A stretch of DNA of 64,000 nt from Ganoderma boninense (taxonomy: Eukaryota; Basidiomycota; Agaricomycetes; Polyporales; Polyporaceae). The DNA is taken from contig CM035308.1 in assembly GCA_002900995.3 (NCBI GenBank), positions 620,001 to 684,000 of the forward strand, given 5' to 3'. The position numbers and the translations under genes were made by a program. Of this stretch, positions 36,965-48,170 are shown piece by piece (position 1 is the first letter of the stretch; every line of letters starts with the position of its first letter). The notes under the pieces are model-generated. The model did not search any database and was not told where the DNA came from. It saw only the letters and a list, made by a program, of their open reading frames with translations.

Positions 36965-37032
36965 TAGCCCAGCGGTTGCAGCATGATTTTATAAAGACTG
37001 CGGTTATTGCGGGTCTCGGTTCGAACCCGTGG
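36965..37032 (+). other. tRNA-like segment near the right end of the hAT
   Basis: TAGCCCAGCGGTTGC (A-box-like) and GGTTCGAACCC (perfect B box) lie about 40 bases apart. The related 685-bp element has two such segments, so this seems to be a property of the transposon family. Confidence 0.5.
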
Positions 37033-37178
37033 TCTACACCGTGGTTTTATGAGCCGAGTTGCGGGTTTATAAAAGCCGTGGATCTATTGAACCACGGCTC
37101 TGAATCGACAATTTCTACGGCTCAATAGCCATGGCTACGGCTCCGGCTCAACCGCGGTTAGAGCCGTGTTCAGCCTTA

Positions 37179-37186
37179 AGACCCCG
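37179..37186. repeat. 8-bp target-site duplication (right) of the 8-kb hAT
   Basis: AGACCCCG, identical to 29108-29115. Confidence 0.93.
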
Positions 37187-37840
37187 CTTGTTGAGGGTTA
37201 GGCGGGGATACGCACAGCCGAAGGACGACTCCGTGACGAAATTCATGAGCATTGTAGTCCACTGTCCACAGACAACGTCGCATGGGGAGGAAGTGGCAGA
37301 TTCATAAACCTCGATGATGAGACCGGAGCGTAGCCGGAACTCCGCGATGCGAGTGATGTGCCGGAGAGTAGGGAATGACGGTGGGGCTGGCATGTTGATT
37401 TCTTGCGCGGTGTGGGTAGCGGACGGAATGAGTTGGGTGACGCGGTGGAGAAATGGTTCGTAAAGGACGTTACCGACGGCGATCTCCAGCTTAGAGCGGC
37501 AAACCAGACGGTCGTGAAGGATCAGTGACAGGGCGGCCTCGCCGATGATAAGGCCTCCCCAGCGGGTAAGGACTCGCAGGAATTGGACAGGGTTTGGAAA
37601 GAACCGAGACAACAAGAGAAACAGGGACTGTCGGAGTTCCCTCGTTGCCAATACGTAGGTGTCCCGACAAGTCGCGCGCCAGGCGAGCAAGGAAGCCATA
37701 GGCATGTAGGGAAAGATGAAGTAGCTGGCAAGGGCAACACGTCTGGAAATTTGTCGGCCCAGGGGCAACATCACAGTGGAGTGTAAATGCACACCTGTTT
37801 GCGAATATGGGGGCGTACAGCACTGTCTCCATAATGCCAC

Positions 37841-39771
37841 AGGAGGATGGCACTGCTACGAGGAATAATCAGTGAATCTACAGGGCCTAGAACTGTAAGG
37901 GGAACATACGAGAGCAAGGACGACTTTTCTACGGGCTCCTGCACAGAGGGGAGAAGGTACGGGACGTGGGCAAGGACGTCAAAGGTGGGCGAGGACGAGG
38001 GCGGTTCGGAGAAAGCGGGGCGGCTCAAGATCAACGGAGAGGTTTAAAGGTCAGCGCGCATGTCTTGGAGAGGGGGATGGACGCTTCCGATGGGGACATA
38101 AATGTCCAGGAGAAGGATGGAGAATGCAGGTGGCCGATAGTTCACAGCAATTGCCGTCGATAGGATGGCAGCACCTAAGCGAGCTGAGACGCTCGGTCGC
38201 CGTTGAAATTCGCCAGTCGAAACCGACGGGTTTGGGTACCGCGTTAGAAACCGAAGTCAAGAGTAGGGCTGGAGAAGACGTGGAACCGAAGGGCCGAGGC
38301 GAAATAGGCGAAAACTGCTTGGAGTTACCGGCGTGGTCCGAAAGGGGTTGTTCTGGGCCCTGGAAGCTCTCCAGTACACGTCTGCAGGGATCGAAAGGAA
38401 CCTTCTCACAGACGGACACGTCATCAATGTGCGTGCCTGCATGAGGCAGCCTTTCGGTAACGGCTGTAGCGAGAGAGACGGCAGACGACGGAGGTTCAAT
38501 GTGGTGGCGAGGAGTAGGCGGCGCTTAGGGATCACCCGGGCCGCGGCGCAGCCCGTGGGTAGGAACCGCAAGAAGGCTTTTGTTGAAATGCAAGATAGCA
38601 AAACGTCAACACCCAAGTACACGATGCATCGTCACTCTACTGGATAGAAGGTGTTTGTTGGGGGGGACCTAACCGTCTCATTCGTAAGTTAATCATCCTA
38701 CGTGCATATAACAGGTCCGCGTTGAAGGGTTTATTCAGTCTCCGGCAAGGCTGCGGATCATTGAGAGAACGTCTTGGCCCGCAACAGTCTTGCGAGCCGG
38801 GAAGGCGGAAATGATACGGAGGGCGGAGGTTGAAGTGCCGTCTACTGAAAGGTATGGAAAACACGAGCCTGGGTACGGTATAAAGAAACGTGTGAGACTC
38901 GCTGCAGGTCGAGAAGCGCTACCCTCCTTGCCTTTGCTCATCCCATTTCCTGAAGTGATGTGACGAGTACCCGAGCTGCCCGCGGTATTGGGCGACCCGG
39001 CCACCAGTGTTCCATGTATCAGTATCGAAGCAGTCCAAAAGGACACCAGTGTTCCATGTACAGAAGGTCAGACGTCAGATGAGGTATTCTGAAACGTATC
39101 CAGACTGACACCGCATGTACAGTTGTACTAGAACCCACCTCACTTGCCGACCCTTCACCGAAGCAAGTACAGAAGTCTCTCATGGAGGTATGTCACTTGC
39201 TACAGAGATAGTTCCAACCCGATGGGTTCGGGCTCTGACTAAGACGTCAGTAGGAAATTTTAAGATTGCTGTCGGCACAAACACCGGCAGTAGATTACGC
39301 CGGCGAGGACATACACGGCTCTCCTTTTAAAGATTAATGGATGTAGGCTGTCTAAGTTGATGACGTACAGACAAAGAACGTGGGTGATAAGAACCATCTG
39401 GCAAACGCTTGAGATAACCGCCGAAGATGTACTGGACAGCAGCTTGACGGAGGGAAGTCGAGCACGGTTCACAGGCAGGGAATACACCTCAGTGTCAAGA
39501 AATAGGATGATTTAGTGGTGTTCAAGAGAAGTTACAGAATGTATGTATTTCATTGTGGATGATGTAGCGAGAAATAGGTGTTTTTGAGGTATACATGACA
39601 CATATCGCACAGAGAAGAAAGGCGTACGTGGTGAGCAACCATAAGACTGAGATAATGTTCGTAAGGGATGGAGAGGTGACAAGGAGAGGACATGTAACAC
39701 TGGGGATCAGTGAGCATCAAGTGAGTAACTTTAGAGAATTGCACACGCGTATCGCTAGTGGAAGAGCGAAA
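37841..39771. other. No firm gene; possible minus-strand terminal exon at 38735-39046
   Basis: The frame ending at 38735 reads GTSTSALRIISAFPARKTVA, then GQDVLSMIRSLAGD, coding-like but without a traceable start. A 16-bp direct repeat ACCAGTGTTCCATGTA sits at 39003-39018 and 39045-39060. Other frames are short. Confidence 0.25.
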
Positions 39772-40660
39772 CTATGCAAAGTATGCGAAGTAGTCTCTAA
39801 TATGAATGGCATCGAGGATGGTGAGATCAACGTATCTGGAGCAGGTGCGAGATGCAAATTTTACAATCACCAATGATCCGTACCATGGCCGCCGCAACTG
39901 AATATTAATAGTCTGGGTAAGGCGAACCAAGGCGCGGTTGGGGTTATACCTTCCGTCGTATTCTTCGCCACAGTAATAGACGTGTAGAGGGGTGTCGAGC
40001 AACTTGAGAGACTTGTCGTACCAAATAATGAAAGAGCGGGACACCGTCTTGGTGTCAAAACACTGTGCCAAAAGAATCGCGGCGCCGCGATCGGCGGGGG
40101 TGGGGGAAACATTCACTGGCAAAATCTGGCAGTCCTCTATGGAAGGGTCAGTCCGTACTGCGAGGGTGTGGACTTCGAGAAGTCGCGAAACGGCGTACTG
40201 CCATCGTGCCTCGCATACAAGGCCTTCACAATATAATCGTAGGGCCCCCCTGTCAGAGACCGACCGGGCATATAGTTCGTGGAGACAGCAGGAAGGGGAT
40301 CGACAGCACTTCTGGTCCGCAGAGTGACGTGCCCAGCGTAGGGGTAAGTGGCTAATTGTGCACGGTTGGAGAGGTGGGCTCCGCTGACGTCACGGCCGCA
40401 TGTCTGGGAGTGTATGGGCCAGTGCTAACACCAACACGAGTTAGTTACAGTTGAAAAGTATGCGGGAGGGACGGGAATGGTACCTTCATGAAATGCTCAG
40501 CAGTGCAGAATGCAGGACCTGCGAGGCAGCCGCCGCAGTAGTATATTGTAGGGCGTCCACAGACGGCGCAAAGAGGGGCTTCGATCACCCGAAGGCACTC
40601 GATTGGATGGATGTGCGGGCGGAGGCGTACGGGAGGAGGGCCAGCGGGGTGGGAGCCCAT
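39772..40660 (-). CDS. Zinc-finger (MYND/HIT-like) hypothetical protein
   Basis: The first visible exon (to about 40485) carries a Cys/His cluster: CAVCG, YYCGGC, FCTAEH (C-x2-C, C-x2-C, C-x3-H), the spacing of MYND- or HIT-type fingers that bind zinc and usually mediate protein contacts. Its GTACC donor joins in phase to TCGRDVSGAHLSNRAQLATY. After a second intron (GTACGC to CATAG, about 40140-40200) it continues CQILPVNVSPTPADRGAA, FDTKTVSRSFIIWYD, YYCGEEYDGRYNPNRALVRL and RPWYGSLVIVKFA, ending IRDYFAYFA at 39772. The C-terminal half resembles the gene at 16951-17634. The start is uncertain: a Met lies at 40660, but an upstream exon is possible. Role unknown. Confidence 0.6.
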
Positions 40661-42670
40661 AACAGAGAGTGCGTTGGGGGGAGGGGCGACGGGACTAGTC
40701 GAGATGGATCCTGTTATGTAGCGGTGCAGGTCACGGACGGGAAAGGGAGAAAGAGCGAGGCGCTTCTAGCCGGTCGTAGAATACCTCAGTGTCGGCGGAA
40801 GCCGGTCCAAAATTTACAGCAAACGTTTTGCACAAACAAAGAAGCCAGCTTCTGAGGGGATGCCGTACCGCCGCATGAAAGATACTACGAAGAGGAGATA
40901 TCGCAGCGAGTTCGCCTCTTGCCGGCTAGAGCGAGGTAGGAACCAGCGATGTAGCGGGCACGCCCAGGGCCCACGCTCCCTGTATATTCTAAGACGGTTT
41001 GGCTCTAGATCTACAGCCACAGGACATCAGAGAATCGTTGTATGGGATATACGGAAGACACTTATGAGTGCTGCAAGGAGGCTAGTTTGAACACGAGTGC
41101 CAGTGCACAACTAGCAGATAATCCAGTAGCTCATCAGTAAGGGCAGTTAATCTGAATGAAACAGGCGAGGTGATGTCAGATGAAGGCGCGATGGATACAC
41201 ATGTAAAAAAACGTCGACAGCCCGCAGTTTACTATTCGCTGTAAGCTGCCAAGACAAGCTTGCGCGAGGATGAGCACGGAATTTTTGGATGTCATATGGG
41301 GCCTGTGCGACAGTATTCAAGATGAAGGCCAGAGGACACCACCGACCTGCAGTTGACTCCTTGACATAGAATTAGTTGCCTGATGGGCAGCAGTCGGTAG
41401 AGCTGGATATCTACTTACGATTGGAGGTTAGGAGAACATAGCGAAATCCACGGTGACTAACCGGGAAACGCGTCTGCGGGACTTAAATCGAGAACCCTAG
41501 GCCGGATGTACAGCGAGATAGCATTGGTTCGGGAAGGGCCCGGTGTCACGACCATACTAAAAAGTGTTCGTCGCACCTGGAACGTATGCAATAAGGCTTG
41601 GTGACACAGGGAGGGAGAAGTCGAAGTGTACGAAGTCTCGCACGAAGGCTGTGTGTAGTAACAGACATGCCACATACCAAAACGACATCTCAGGTACGCG
41701 GGTCGTGGTCGTAATTGCGAGACGTGCGTTTTTTCGTGCAGCATAAGTTCCCATGAACCGAGATTCGCCAGGTCGCGCCCATGGGATAAGAGGTGGAAGA
41801 GTGACCAAGGGGCTGTGCGAGCGCACGCGGGAAACGTGACACGATGACGCGCATCCACCTCCAAAGCACTGCTATCTGGGAGACGCCGTGACGCAGCGTG
41901 TGCAAGAATAGTGTTCGTTACACCTGTGAGGCAATCCACCGGCCCCTCGCCGCGGACACGACTGCGCACAACAACCTGAGACGCATCATGCGATCTGTTT
42001 GATGACGATGTTAGCAAAACACCGCTCCTCGACAGCCGCGGTAACTCGTAGTGAGTCGTATGTTTTGTAGGTCTTCAGAGCTAACATCTCGCGGCAAGAC
42101 TGGGTCGAGGAGATCTATCTTTGGCGACTCGGAGGAACAAGACTAGAACATATATGCCGTGGAAGGACGTACGCAAAAGGGCTTTTTTTTGCAGCAAATC
42201 TGACGCCAAAAGCTGTAGATGTATAAGCAAAGATGTATAGTACAAGGTACCGGCATTTGGGCAGGAGATGGTCTTCAACGGACACGATCGGGATGTTGCT
42301 GATCACTACAGAGGCTCTCTTACGACATAGAATTGCGGAGTTTGCATGTATACAACACGATTACAAGTGGTGCAGTCCTGAAGACGCCTCAGGATTGTCG
42401 AACCAGCGCGTCCGAGGTGTCCTAGTACAACGAAGAAGACCTGTACAACAAGTCAGCACACGTATACACGGGTACGGCGGTCCGCACACCTGAAGACTGG
42501 CGACTCAGAGGGCAGTTCCAACGCTTCCACAATCTCTCTTCGCAAACCATCTTGCATCCGCTGCTCGATTACAACCCCTGCCTGGAACGCAGCAGGGTCG
42601 CGGCTCGCCGGAGGGTCCACGAGACGTACGCTTACGCGGGGTTGAAGGCGATCGCCTAAGACGGGTTCGT
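40661..42670. other. Unresolved; weak minus-strand coding signal at 41457-42017
   Basis: A 186-codon minus frame includes RLPDSSALEVDARHRVTFP and CARTAPWSLFHLLSHG, with no recognisable domain. Around 41-43 kb the plus-strand excess of G over C seen to the left reverses. No repeat, terminator or other landmark was seen at the switch. Confidence 0.25.
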
Positions 42671-43117
42671 CTATGGCGACGGATATCTTAAACCAGAACT
42701 ACAAACGTTAAGGAGATCTGAATACGGAGTCTGCAATACGCTCACCGCCGTGCCTCTGTAAACGAAACAGATAAAATGCTGCATAGAACTAACGGACAAT
42801 GCAATGTCGTTGGCCCGTAGGGCACCAGGCTCGTTCCACATCGGAGGTCTCGGTTGCGTGCTAGGTGGAGCATCCTCCTCGACAGAACCTTCAGGCGTCG
42901 CAAACAACAACTCGTCCTCCTCGCGTTCTCCGAAGTCGGATGCATTGAGGACGTCGGCACTGATGTCCTGACCGTGGTAGGTGTACACAGTCCCGGTCTG
43001 CTCGAGTAAACGAGGAGCGTCCTCGCCTTGGTAGGCGATTGCTTGCGTGTGGTGGGAATCGCGCCGGTAGTACGAGGATATGAGCTGAGGGGACATGGGG
43101 CGCAGCGATCTGTACAC
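42671..43117 (-). CDS. Hypothetical protein (partial structure)
   Basis: Minus-strand frame reading MSPQLISSYYRRDSHHTQAI, then APRLLEQTGTVYTYHGQDI, ASDFGEREEDELLFATPEGS and WNEPGALRANDIALSVSSMQ. The even, acidic composition and lack of low-complexity bias suggest a real exon. A GT donor probably follows the FVYRG region, and downstream exons were not traced. No family recognised. It lies directly downstream of the R2 gene on the same strand. Confidence 0.4.
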   Translation of the reverse strand: MYRSLRPMSPQLISSYYRRDSHHTQAIAYQGEDAPRLLEQTGTVYTYHGQDISADVLNASDFGEREEDELLFATPEGSVEEDAPPSTQPRPPMWNEPGALRANDIALSVSSMQHFICFVYRGTAVSVLQTPYSDLLNVCSSGLRYPSP

Positions 43118-43696
43118 GCGGCAGATGAGCTGGGACCTGTCAAAGGGTTACCTGCATTTATATCCCTTCGCAGGCAGAAAGGACGCGGACATACTGCGGA
43201 AAGGATACGCCCACAGGAAGACGTCCGAATTGCGGCTACGGATGGCTACACCCGAAAAACTAGCAAAGCTGCCATGTGCTCAGAGGTGGGATGCCAATGA
43301 CCTACGACATATGTTACAACTATCAGCAGCAATAATGTTTGAAATGCAAACCACAGAACGACGGTTAAAGGGACAGCGCTGTGCAGGAAGAAGCACTAGT
43401 GACACGGGATAAAGGCTACAGTTGGACGGCAGTCCTATTAATAGACACAAACCCACTTCCAACGTGCCGACGCTCGTATTTCCGATCCACAGGGTGTGCG
43501 TGCCCTATAAATGCCGCAAATCAAATGCGACATACCCTCGGCGAGACGCAAAGGTGTCGAAACAAGATAAGAGCAGATTTATCCACAATTGATTACAGGA
43601 AGAATACACGACCGGTTTCATCCCAAGGCCAAACCACGTACACAGACCCATCGCACACTTCACGACCCACGGACGACGGACGCATGAGCCGAGATG

Positions 43697-44864
43697 TCAC
43701 GCCGGGGCTCCCAGATAATCTGAGACAGGACGCTCAAAGAAATTGGCGCGTCCTGGTATCACAGAGCCGTCCATAAATGGGAACTGAGAAGCGGCGGTCG
43801 TAAGCGCGCTGCTGAAAGACGAGAGGCATAAAAAACCACAGAACTACCAACCGGGTTGGGGCTCCCATAGAGCACAGGCAAGCCAATGCGCTGCAAGAGG
43901 AAGTCGGCCACATATTCTATGTACTGCGCCATTAGAAGGGCATTCATCCCGAGTAGAGGCGTCGGAAGGGCGGCTAGACGTGAATTATCAGTCCCACGAA
44001 AGCGCACACAGCGTGGATGTGCTCACAATCGAAAAACCCTCGCTCGAGCTCTACAGCAGCCCTGACCATGTCATATACAACAGCAGGTGCCACCTTGTCG
44101 CCGAGGAGATTGTACAGCTCGCAAGCAAACTCCACATGTTGGCCCTCGTCCCGCATGATCAGCTCGTTGGAGTGGCACAAGCCAGGGAGGACACCTCGAG
44201 ACCTGACCCAGAAGATGGCTGCAAACGAGGACGAGAAGAACACCCCTTCCACGATTGCGAACGCGAGAAGGCGAACTGGGAAGGAATGGACACTGCGGTC
44301 AAACCATTTCAGACACCATAACGCCTTTCCTTTGACCGCGGGTATGGTATTAACCGCGTCAAACAGCCGCTTTAGCTCGTCGCCATCGAGTACCAACTCC
44401 TGGATGAGCCGTGAATACGTCTCAGCGTGAATGTTCTCCCTGACAGGCCGTCAGCAGACCGTCCTATAGCGCAACGCTCCAGACAACTCACATCATAAGC
44501 TGGAAACCGTAGAAACACCTTGCCTCCGAAGCCCCAACGTCTGTGTAAAACTGTTGCACCAGATTCTCCCCTACGATCCCGTCCGCCGACGCGAAAAAGG
44601 CGAGAACGGTAGAAAACAGATGGCGTTCGTCGGCAGAAAGAGCATCAGTCCAATCCGCCAGATCACCCGAGAGATCGATCTCCTCAGGTGTCCAGAACGA
44701 GCGTTGCGAGACCTTGTACCTCTCCCACAGCTAAGACGCCCCCAAGTCAGCACCATCCGCACACAATTTGAAACATGAGGGGTATATCGCACCGTAGGAT
44801 AGCGAATAGGAAACAGGACAAAACGCTCGGCATCTTCGCGTAATAAGGCATCGACACTACACAT
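43697..44864 (-). CDS. Ribonucleotide reductase small subunit (class I, R2), divergent
   Basis: R2 generates the tyrosyl radical and diiron centre used by R1. Five exons join in phase: 44793-44864, 44492-44730, 44027-44439, 43852-43973 and 43697-43783, giving about 310 residues. Visible: [31 protein letters not shown] (first metal Asp), [27 protein letters not shown] (Glu-x2-His ligands and the radical Tyr), [15 protein letters not shown] (Glu ligand), RDEGQHVEF (Glu-x2-His), [32 protein letters not shown]. All metal ligands and the radical Tyr are present. Oddities: it ends four residues after the conserved C-terminal Tyr (YLGAPA), so the usual acidic/aromatic tail that docks on R1 is missing. 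The N-terminus is short, so an upstream exon is possible. Same strand as R1, 29 kb away. No stop or frameshift seen. Confidence 0.9.
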
Positions 44865-46021
44865 CGTCGAGAGGTGAAAGGTGGAGGGGGGGATGTGTAG
44901 GCAGGTTCGCAGCCAAGGTCAAGATTTATCCCGGACGACGGCGCTAAAAGATCTACATACCATACAAGGGGATCGATCGACATTCACGGCCGAGAAGCAC
45001 GTTGGCGTCAGTCTCAGTGTCCGTGGCCACCCGTGAACCCTAGCAACGTAATCGGGTCGAAGCAACTCGAGGCGACGCTGTAGCTAGATACGAAGTCAAT
45101 ACACAATAATAAAACAATGCAAATGTGCGCGCAAAGTTGCGCAGGCTCTCAGCTGAGCGACCCCGGGAGGCGGCGAGGCAGATCGCAACATATCGAAATG
45201 TCAGGTGCCGAAGTACTACGGGCACAGAGGCTGCAAAACTTCTTTGTGTGGAAGGGCGTCCCCTGCACGCCCTAACGATCAGCAGAGATAGTCCGTGTGT
45301 GTAACATTCCTCGCATCCCACGGGCTCATCGGAGGATGGTGACGAGCCCCTTGCACACCGGGTACGTATGCAGGGCTAACGCCGGATGGAGCATCATGGA
45401 GGGCAGTGGGTTACGAGATACGGCGGTGCATTCTTCCCATCCACCGTGTGCGAGACGCGTAGGCGGTGTTAGCGGGTAGACCGAGGGGCTCTGGAATTGT
45501 AACAAGTTTTCCAGGGAGACGGATCTACCCACAGACAGTTAGTTGGGGGCTGCTGGCAGCAAAAGCCTCAATCCCTTTGAAATTCGGGGAACCTTCTGTG
45601 ACATGCCGAGTACGGAGTCTCGCACATTCTCGATGTTCTAATTTTAACCTTTGAAGTTCAGCGTCTTGAACTGCGGGGCCCATAGTGCTGCGACGGAATC
45701 TGGAAAAACTCAGGAAGTTCAGCGTGTACACCTCCCCGATGCCCGTTCTCGGTACGTTCCATACAGGTTCCGCGCCATATGCGCGCAGTTGAAGTGGGGG
45801 CTCGCAGTTAGTGCCATAACAACGATGCAGGTAGGCCGACAATGTTACATTGAAGGTAATACGCGTCCGCAGGCACGGCACGTTTCCCCTACCCCCCTCT
45901 CGACATAGTCACACCACCAAATGTCGAGAAGTACACTCGCTAACATACAATCTTAACTGGCCGCACAAGGAGTTGTTAAGGACGTGTACTTTGTAGGTAA
46001 AGGAAATCGTGGTACTCGGAT
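44865..46021. other. No firm gene; possible minus-strand exon at 45525-45881
   Basis: The frame reads AYLHRCYGTNCEPPLQLRAY, then GEVYTLNFLSFSRFRR and ends PQLTVCG. It may be coding, but no start, splice partners or domain are visible. Confidence 0.25.
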
Positions 46022-46845
46022 CTAAGGCGAAGTCGCAAGCCTAGTAACGTGCAATAGCTCAAACTTCAAAGACCACCCATCAGCAGTGTCGAGCACACGA
46101 GACACAGACAACTCTGCCAAAACGTAGTCGCCCGTAAAAACATCTGCCCAAGCAATCTCGCCGACTGGCGACCCGAACGCGCGGTCTGACATAAAACGCT
46201 TGCACCGTCATCAGTCAGTGCCTACAGTTTCAACGGAAGCCGCTCACATCATCCTGAGATTCAATGGTGCTTTCTATTACTATCGTGCGGGGGAAAGCGT
46301 CTACGGCGTATAATCAGTCCCACCGCTCGTCAGCAGGTACGATGTACTCACTGGATACGGGCCTGGCAAATCCTGCAAGCATATCGAGAGCTATCACATC
46401 GTGGAGAGCCAAGGGCGTGAGTTCTAACAGAAGGCAATGCCGTCGCGAGTCGTCTTCCCGTAGGGTGATATACGTAACCGATGAAGGTATGAAGAATACG
46501 AAAGGTCGTGAACCGTGGTAGAGGGTGTCGCGATCTCGGCTTCGGTACCCCCATGTTAAAGGCGGACTGAGCCCAGAAAGTGGGAGTACACGCGTTCCGA
46601 CCAAGTCGGGGTGTGTGTAGACTCGGAACGCACTGAAAGGCGGGCAATAAACATACCGAAACGAAGCATACCAGAAAGTGGACGTACTTGATATCCCGGT
46701 CACAGAGCCACTCTGTATACCGACGTTGGCACAAGACAACGGTAGCTTCATCGTTTGGCAGGAGCGAACGGTGGTCGATGGCCCTTGAGCGGACGGTATG
46801 CAACATCTGGCGCAGGACGCCTAGAAGGCGCTCTGTCCTAGACAT
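46022..46845 (-). CDS. Unnamed multi-exon protein
   Basis: Start at 46845 (MSRTERLLGVLRQMLHTVRS, then RRYTEWLCDRDI) with a GTACGT donor near 46686. The next exon reads FRVYTHPDLVGTRV, RPFVFFIPSSVTYITLREDD and LLLELTPLALHDVIALDMLA, with a strong GTGAGT donor after FARPVS (about 46355). The last exon, 46022 to about 46186, follows a TGTCAG acceptor and reads in phase RAFGSPVGEIAWADVFTGDY, VLAELSVSRVLDTADGWSL, ending RLATSP. The long last intron could hide another small exon. No domain recognised. The mixed beta-strand pattern and good splice signals support a real gene. Confidence 0.5.
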
Positions 46846-48170
46846 GGTGGTCGAGCAAGCAAAGGGTACTGGAAGTGAAGCAGTCCCTTTGTATAAGAGA
46901 TTCACTGCCGGATGTGAAAGGTGAAAAAACTCACGGTTTTGCAGGAAACACAATCAACGTAGTCCATGTCGTCACACAACGACATCATGGGAGCGACGCT
47001 CGCACCTGCAACATCCTCGCAGACCTGTGAATAGAAACACACGACTGCAGCTCTGACGCGCTTCGCAGACGGGCGTAGCCATGTCGCGATTCTTCCCGTA
47101 CGAGCGGTCACGACCGGCCGAGATGCAACGCACATCCGAAACGTGTGCATCAAGTTCCGAATGCCGTCGAATGCGAGGTGACTAAATGTACAAACTAGTG
47201 GGCAACGTGCACTGCACACAAGTGAAGCTCCGAGGTCAGCACTACCAGGGACATCTCCACAACACAGGGTGCTTACCAACGTACACGGAGTACGGCTAGC
47301 AGGGTGCTAGTGCACGTACACAGGGTTAAACAGGCTGGATCGCGAACCTGTGGGCAACGTTGTTTCTAAAACGAGAGGTTCTTGACATACCCTCCAATGC
47401 CCCCAGGTGCTGTTGAACCGTTGTTATAGGAACGTAGGTACGATTCGGGCGTCGCCACGGTAACACGTACCGTCTCACAGCACAGCCGATGTCGATCCAG
47501 AGGGAGTGTTGCGAACAACCCAAACGCGAGGGCTACAGCGCCACCAGCTGGGATCGGAGCGCATATTTACATAAGCCACTTCCCCCACAGCCAGGAAAGG
47601 CGCCCGAGCTATAATATATCGAACCACTCATACGGCAGACTCAGACAAACGCCCTCCCCTCTTGCAAGCCTTCATCTACGTAACTGCTCACTACGAGCGG
47701 TCGATACACGTATTGCAATGTATTCGGATGCAAGGAGATCGGTACCAGAAAGACCGTCTCCTCAAAGCACTACATCCAGCACTGTCTCTAATCGACCAGG
47801 TTAGAGTTGCCATTTGCAACATAACCTCTTACGAACATCGACTGACCTAAGCACAAATCACAGCTGGCACCAATGCTCTAGACACGGCTCCGGCTACTAG
47901 AAGCACAGCGGTCCTTGAGACAACCGTCGAGCGCGAGGGCCCCTTAGGTGAGGGAGCCGTCCCTATGCTGTCTGTCCCGAAGCCGCTGACATTCCCTCCC
48001 TGGATAAGACCATCAGGATGACTTACGTCTTACCCTCGTTGCTCCACCCCCTCCAAATGGCGACATGGTCGCTGGTGAGCGTGTCTGCACCTGCGATTTC
48101 ACCGGAACCTTAGCGCTGACGTGCGTCCCGTAAAGGTCGGGTTCGCGATGTCACGAGCCAAGGCCTTGGT
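46846..48170. other. No supported gene; probable 5' region of the Helitron
   Basis: Only short shadow frames. The 5' terminus of the Helitron should lie in this interval, but a TC end next to an A|T target could not be singled out. Confidence 0.3.

Larger units (their letters stand above)
29116..37178. mobile_element. Autonomous-type hAT transposon, 8063 bp
   Basis: The terminal inverted repeats are TAAGGCTGGTCACGGCTC (left) and, read inward, TAAGGCTGAACACGGCTC (right): 18 bp with two mismatches, flanked by the exact duplication AGACCCCG. Subterminal regions (29150-29290 and 37020-37160) are rich in GAGCCGTGG and AACCGCGG repeats, as in hAT elements. Inside are a plus-strand transposase gene (31974-36736), a divergent minus-strand accessory gene (29499-30847), a nested element in a transposase intron, and a tRNA-like segment near the right end. 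Base skew of the element differs from the surrounding block, consistent with later arrival. It interrupts F-box/NTase copy 2. Confidence 0.92.
28603..37771 (-). pseudogene. F-box/nucleotidyltransferase-like gene copy 2, split by the hAT element
   Basis: The 5' part is 37179-37771. The start at 37771 puts LPLGRQISRRVALASYFIF at the N-terminus, aligning with the F-box of copy 3, followed by LLAWRATCRDTYVLATREL and GGLIIGEAALSLILHD. The 3' part is 28603-29115: SLSQITGCGKTVHICPFQGR, YFGDPGSLIVFYD, then VAPYGLMTAWRIP and a Cys-containing tail. The gene runs into the transposon at its 8-bp target AGACCCCG. The two halves are in the same reading frame once the element and one target copy are ignored, and their protein motifs follow the order seen in copy 3 (54855-56026). 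The insertion is therefore inside a coding exon and recent relative to decay: no other break was seen in either half. Confidence 0.82.

Noticed and set aside
46314..46330. Stop after DERWD as the end of the 46-kb gene
   Set aside because: A strong GTGAGT donor precedes it and a downstream exon with a TGTCAG acceptor joins in phase.
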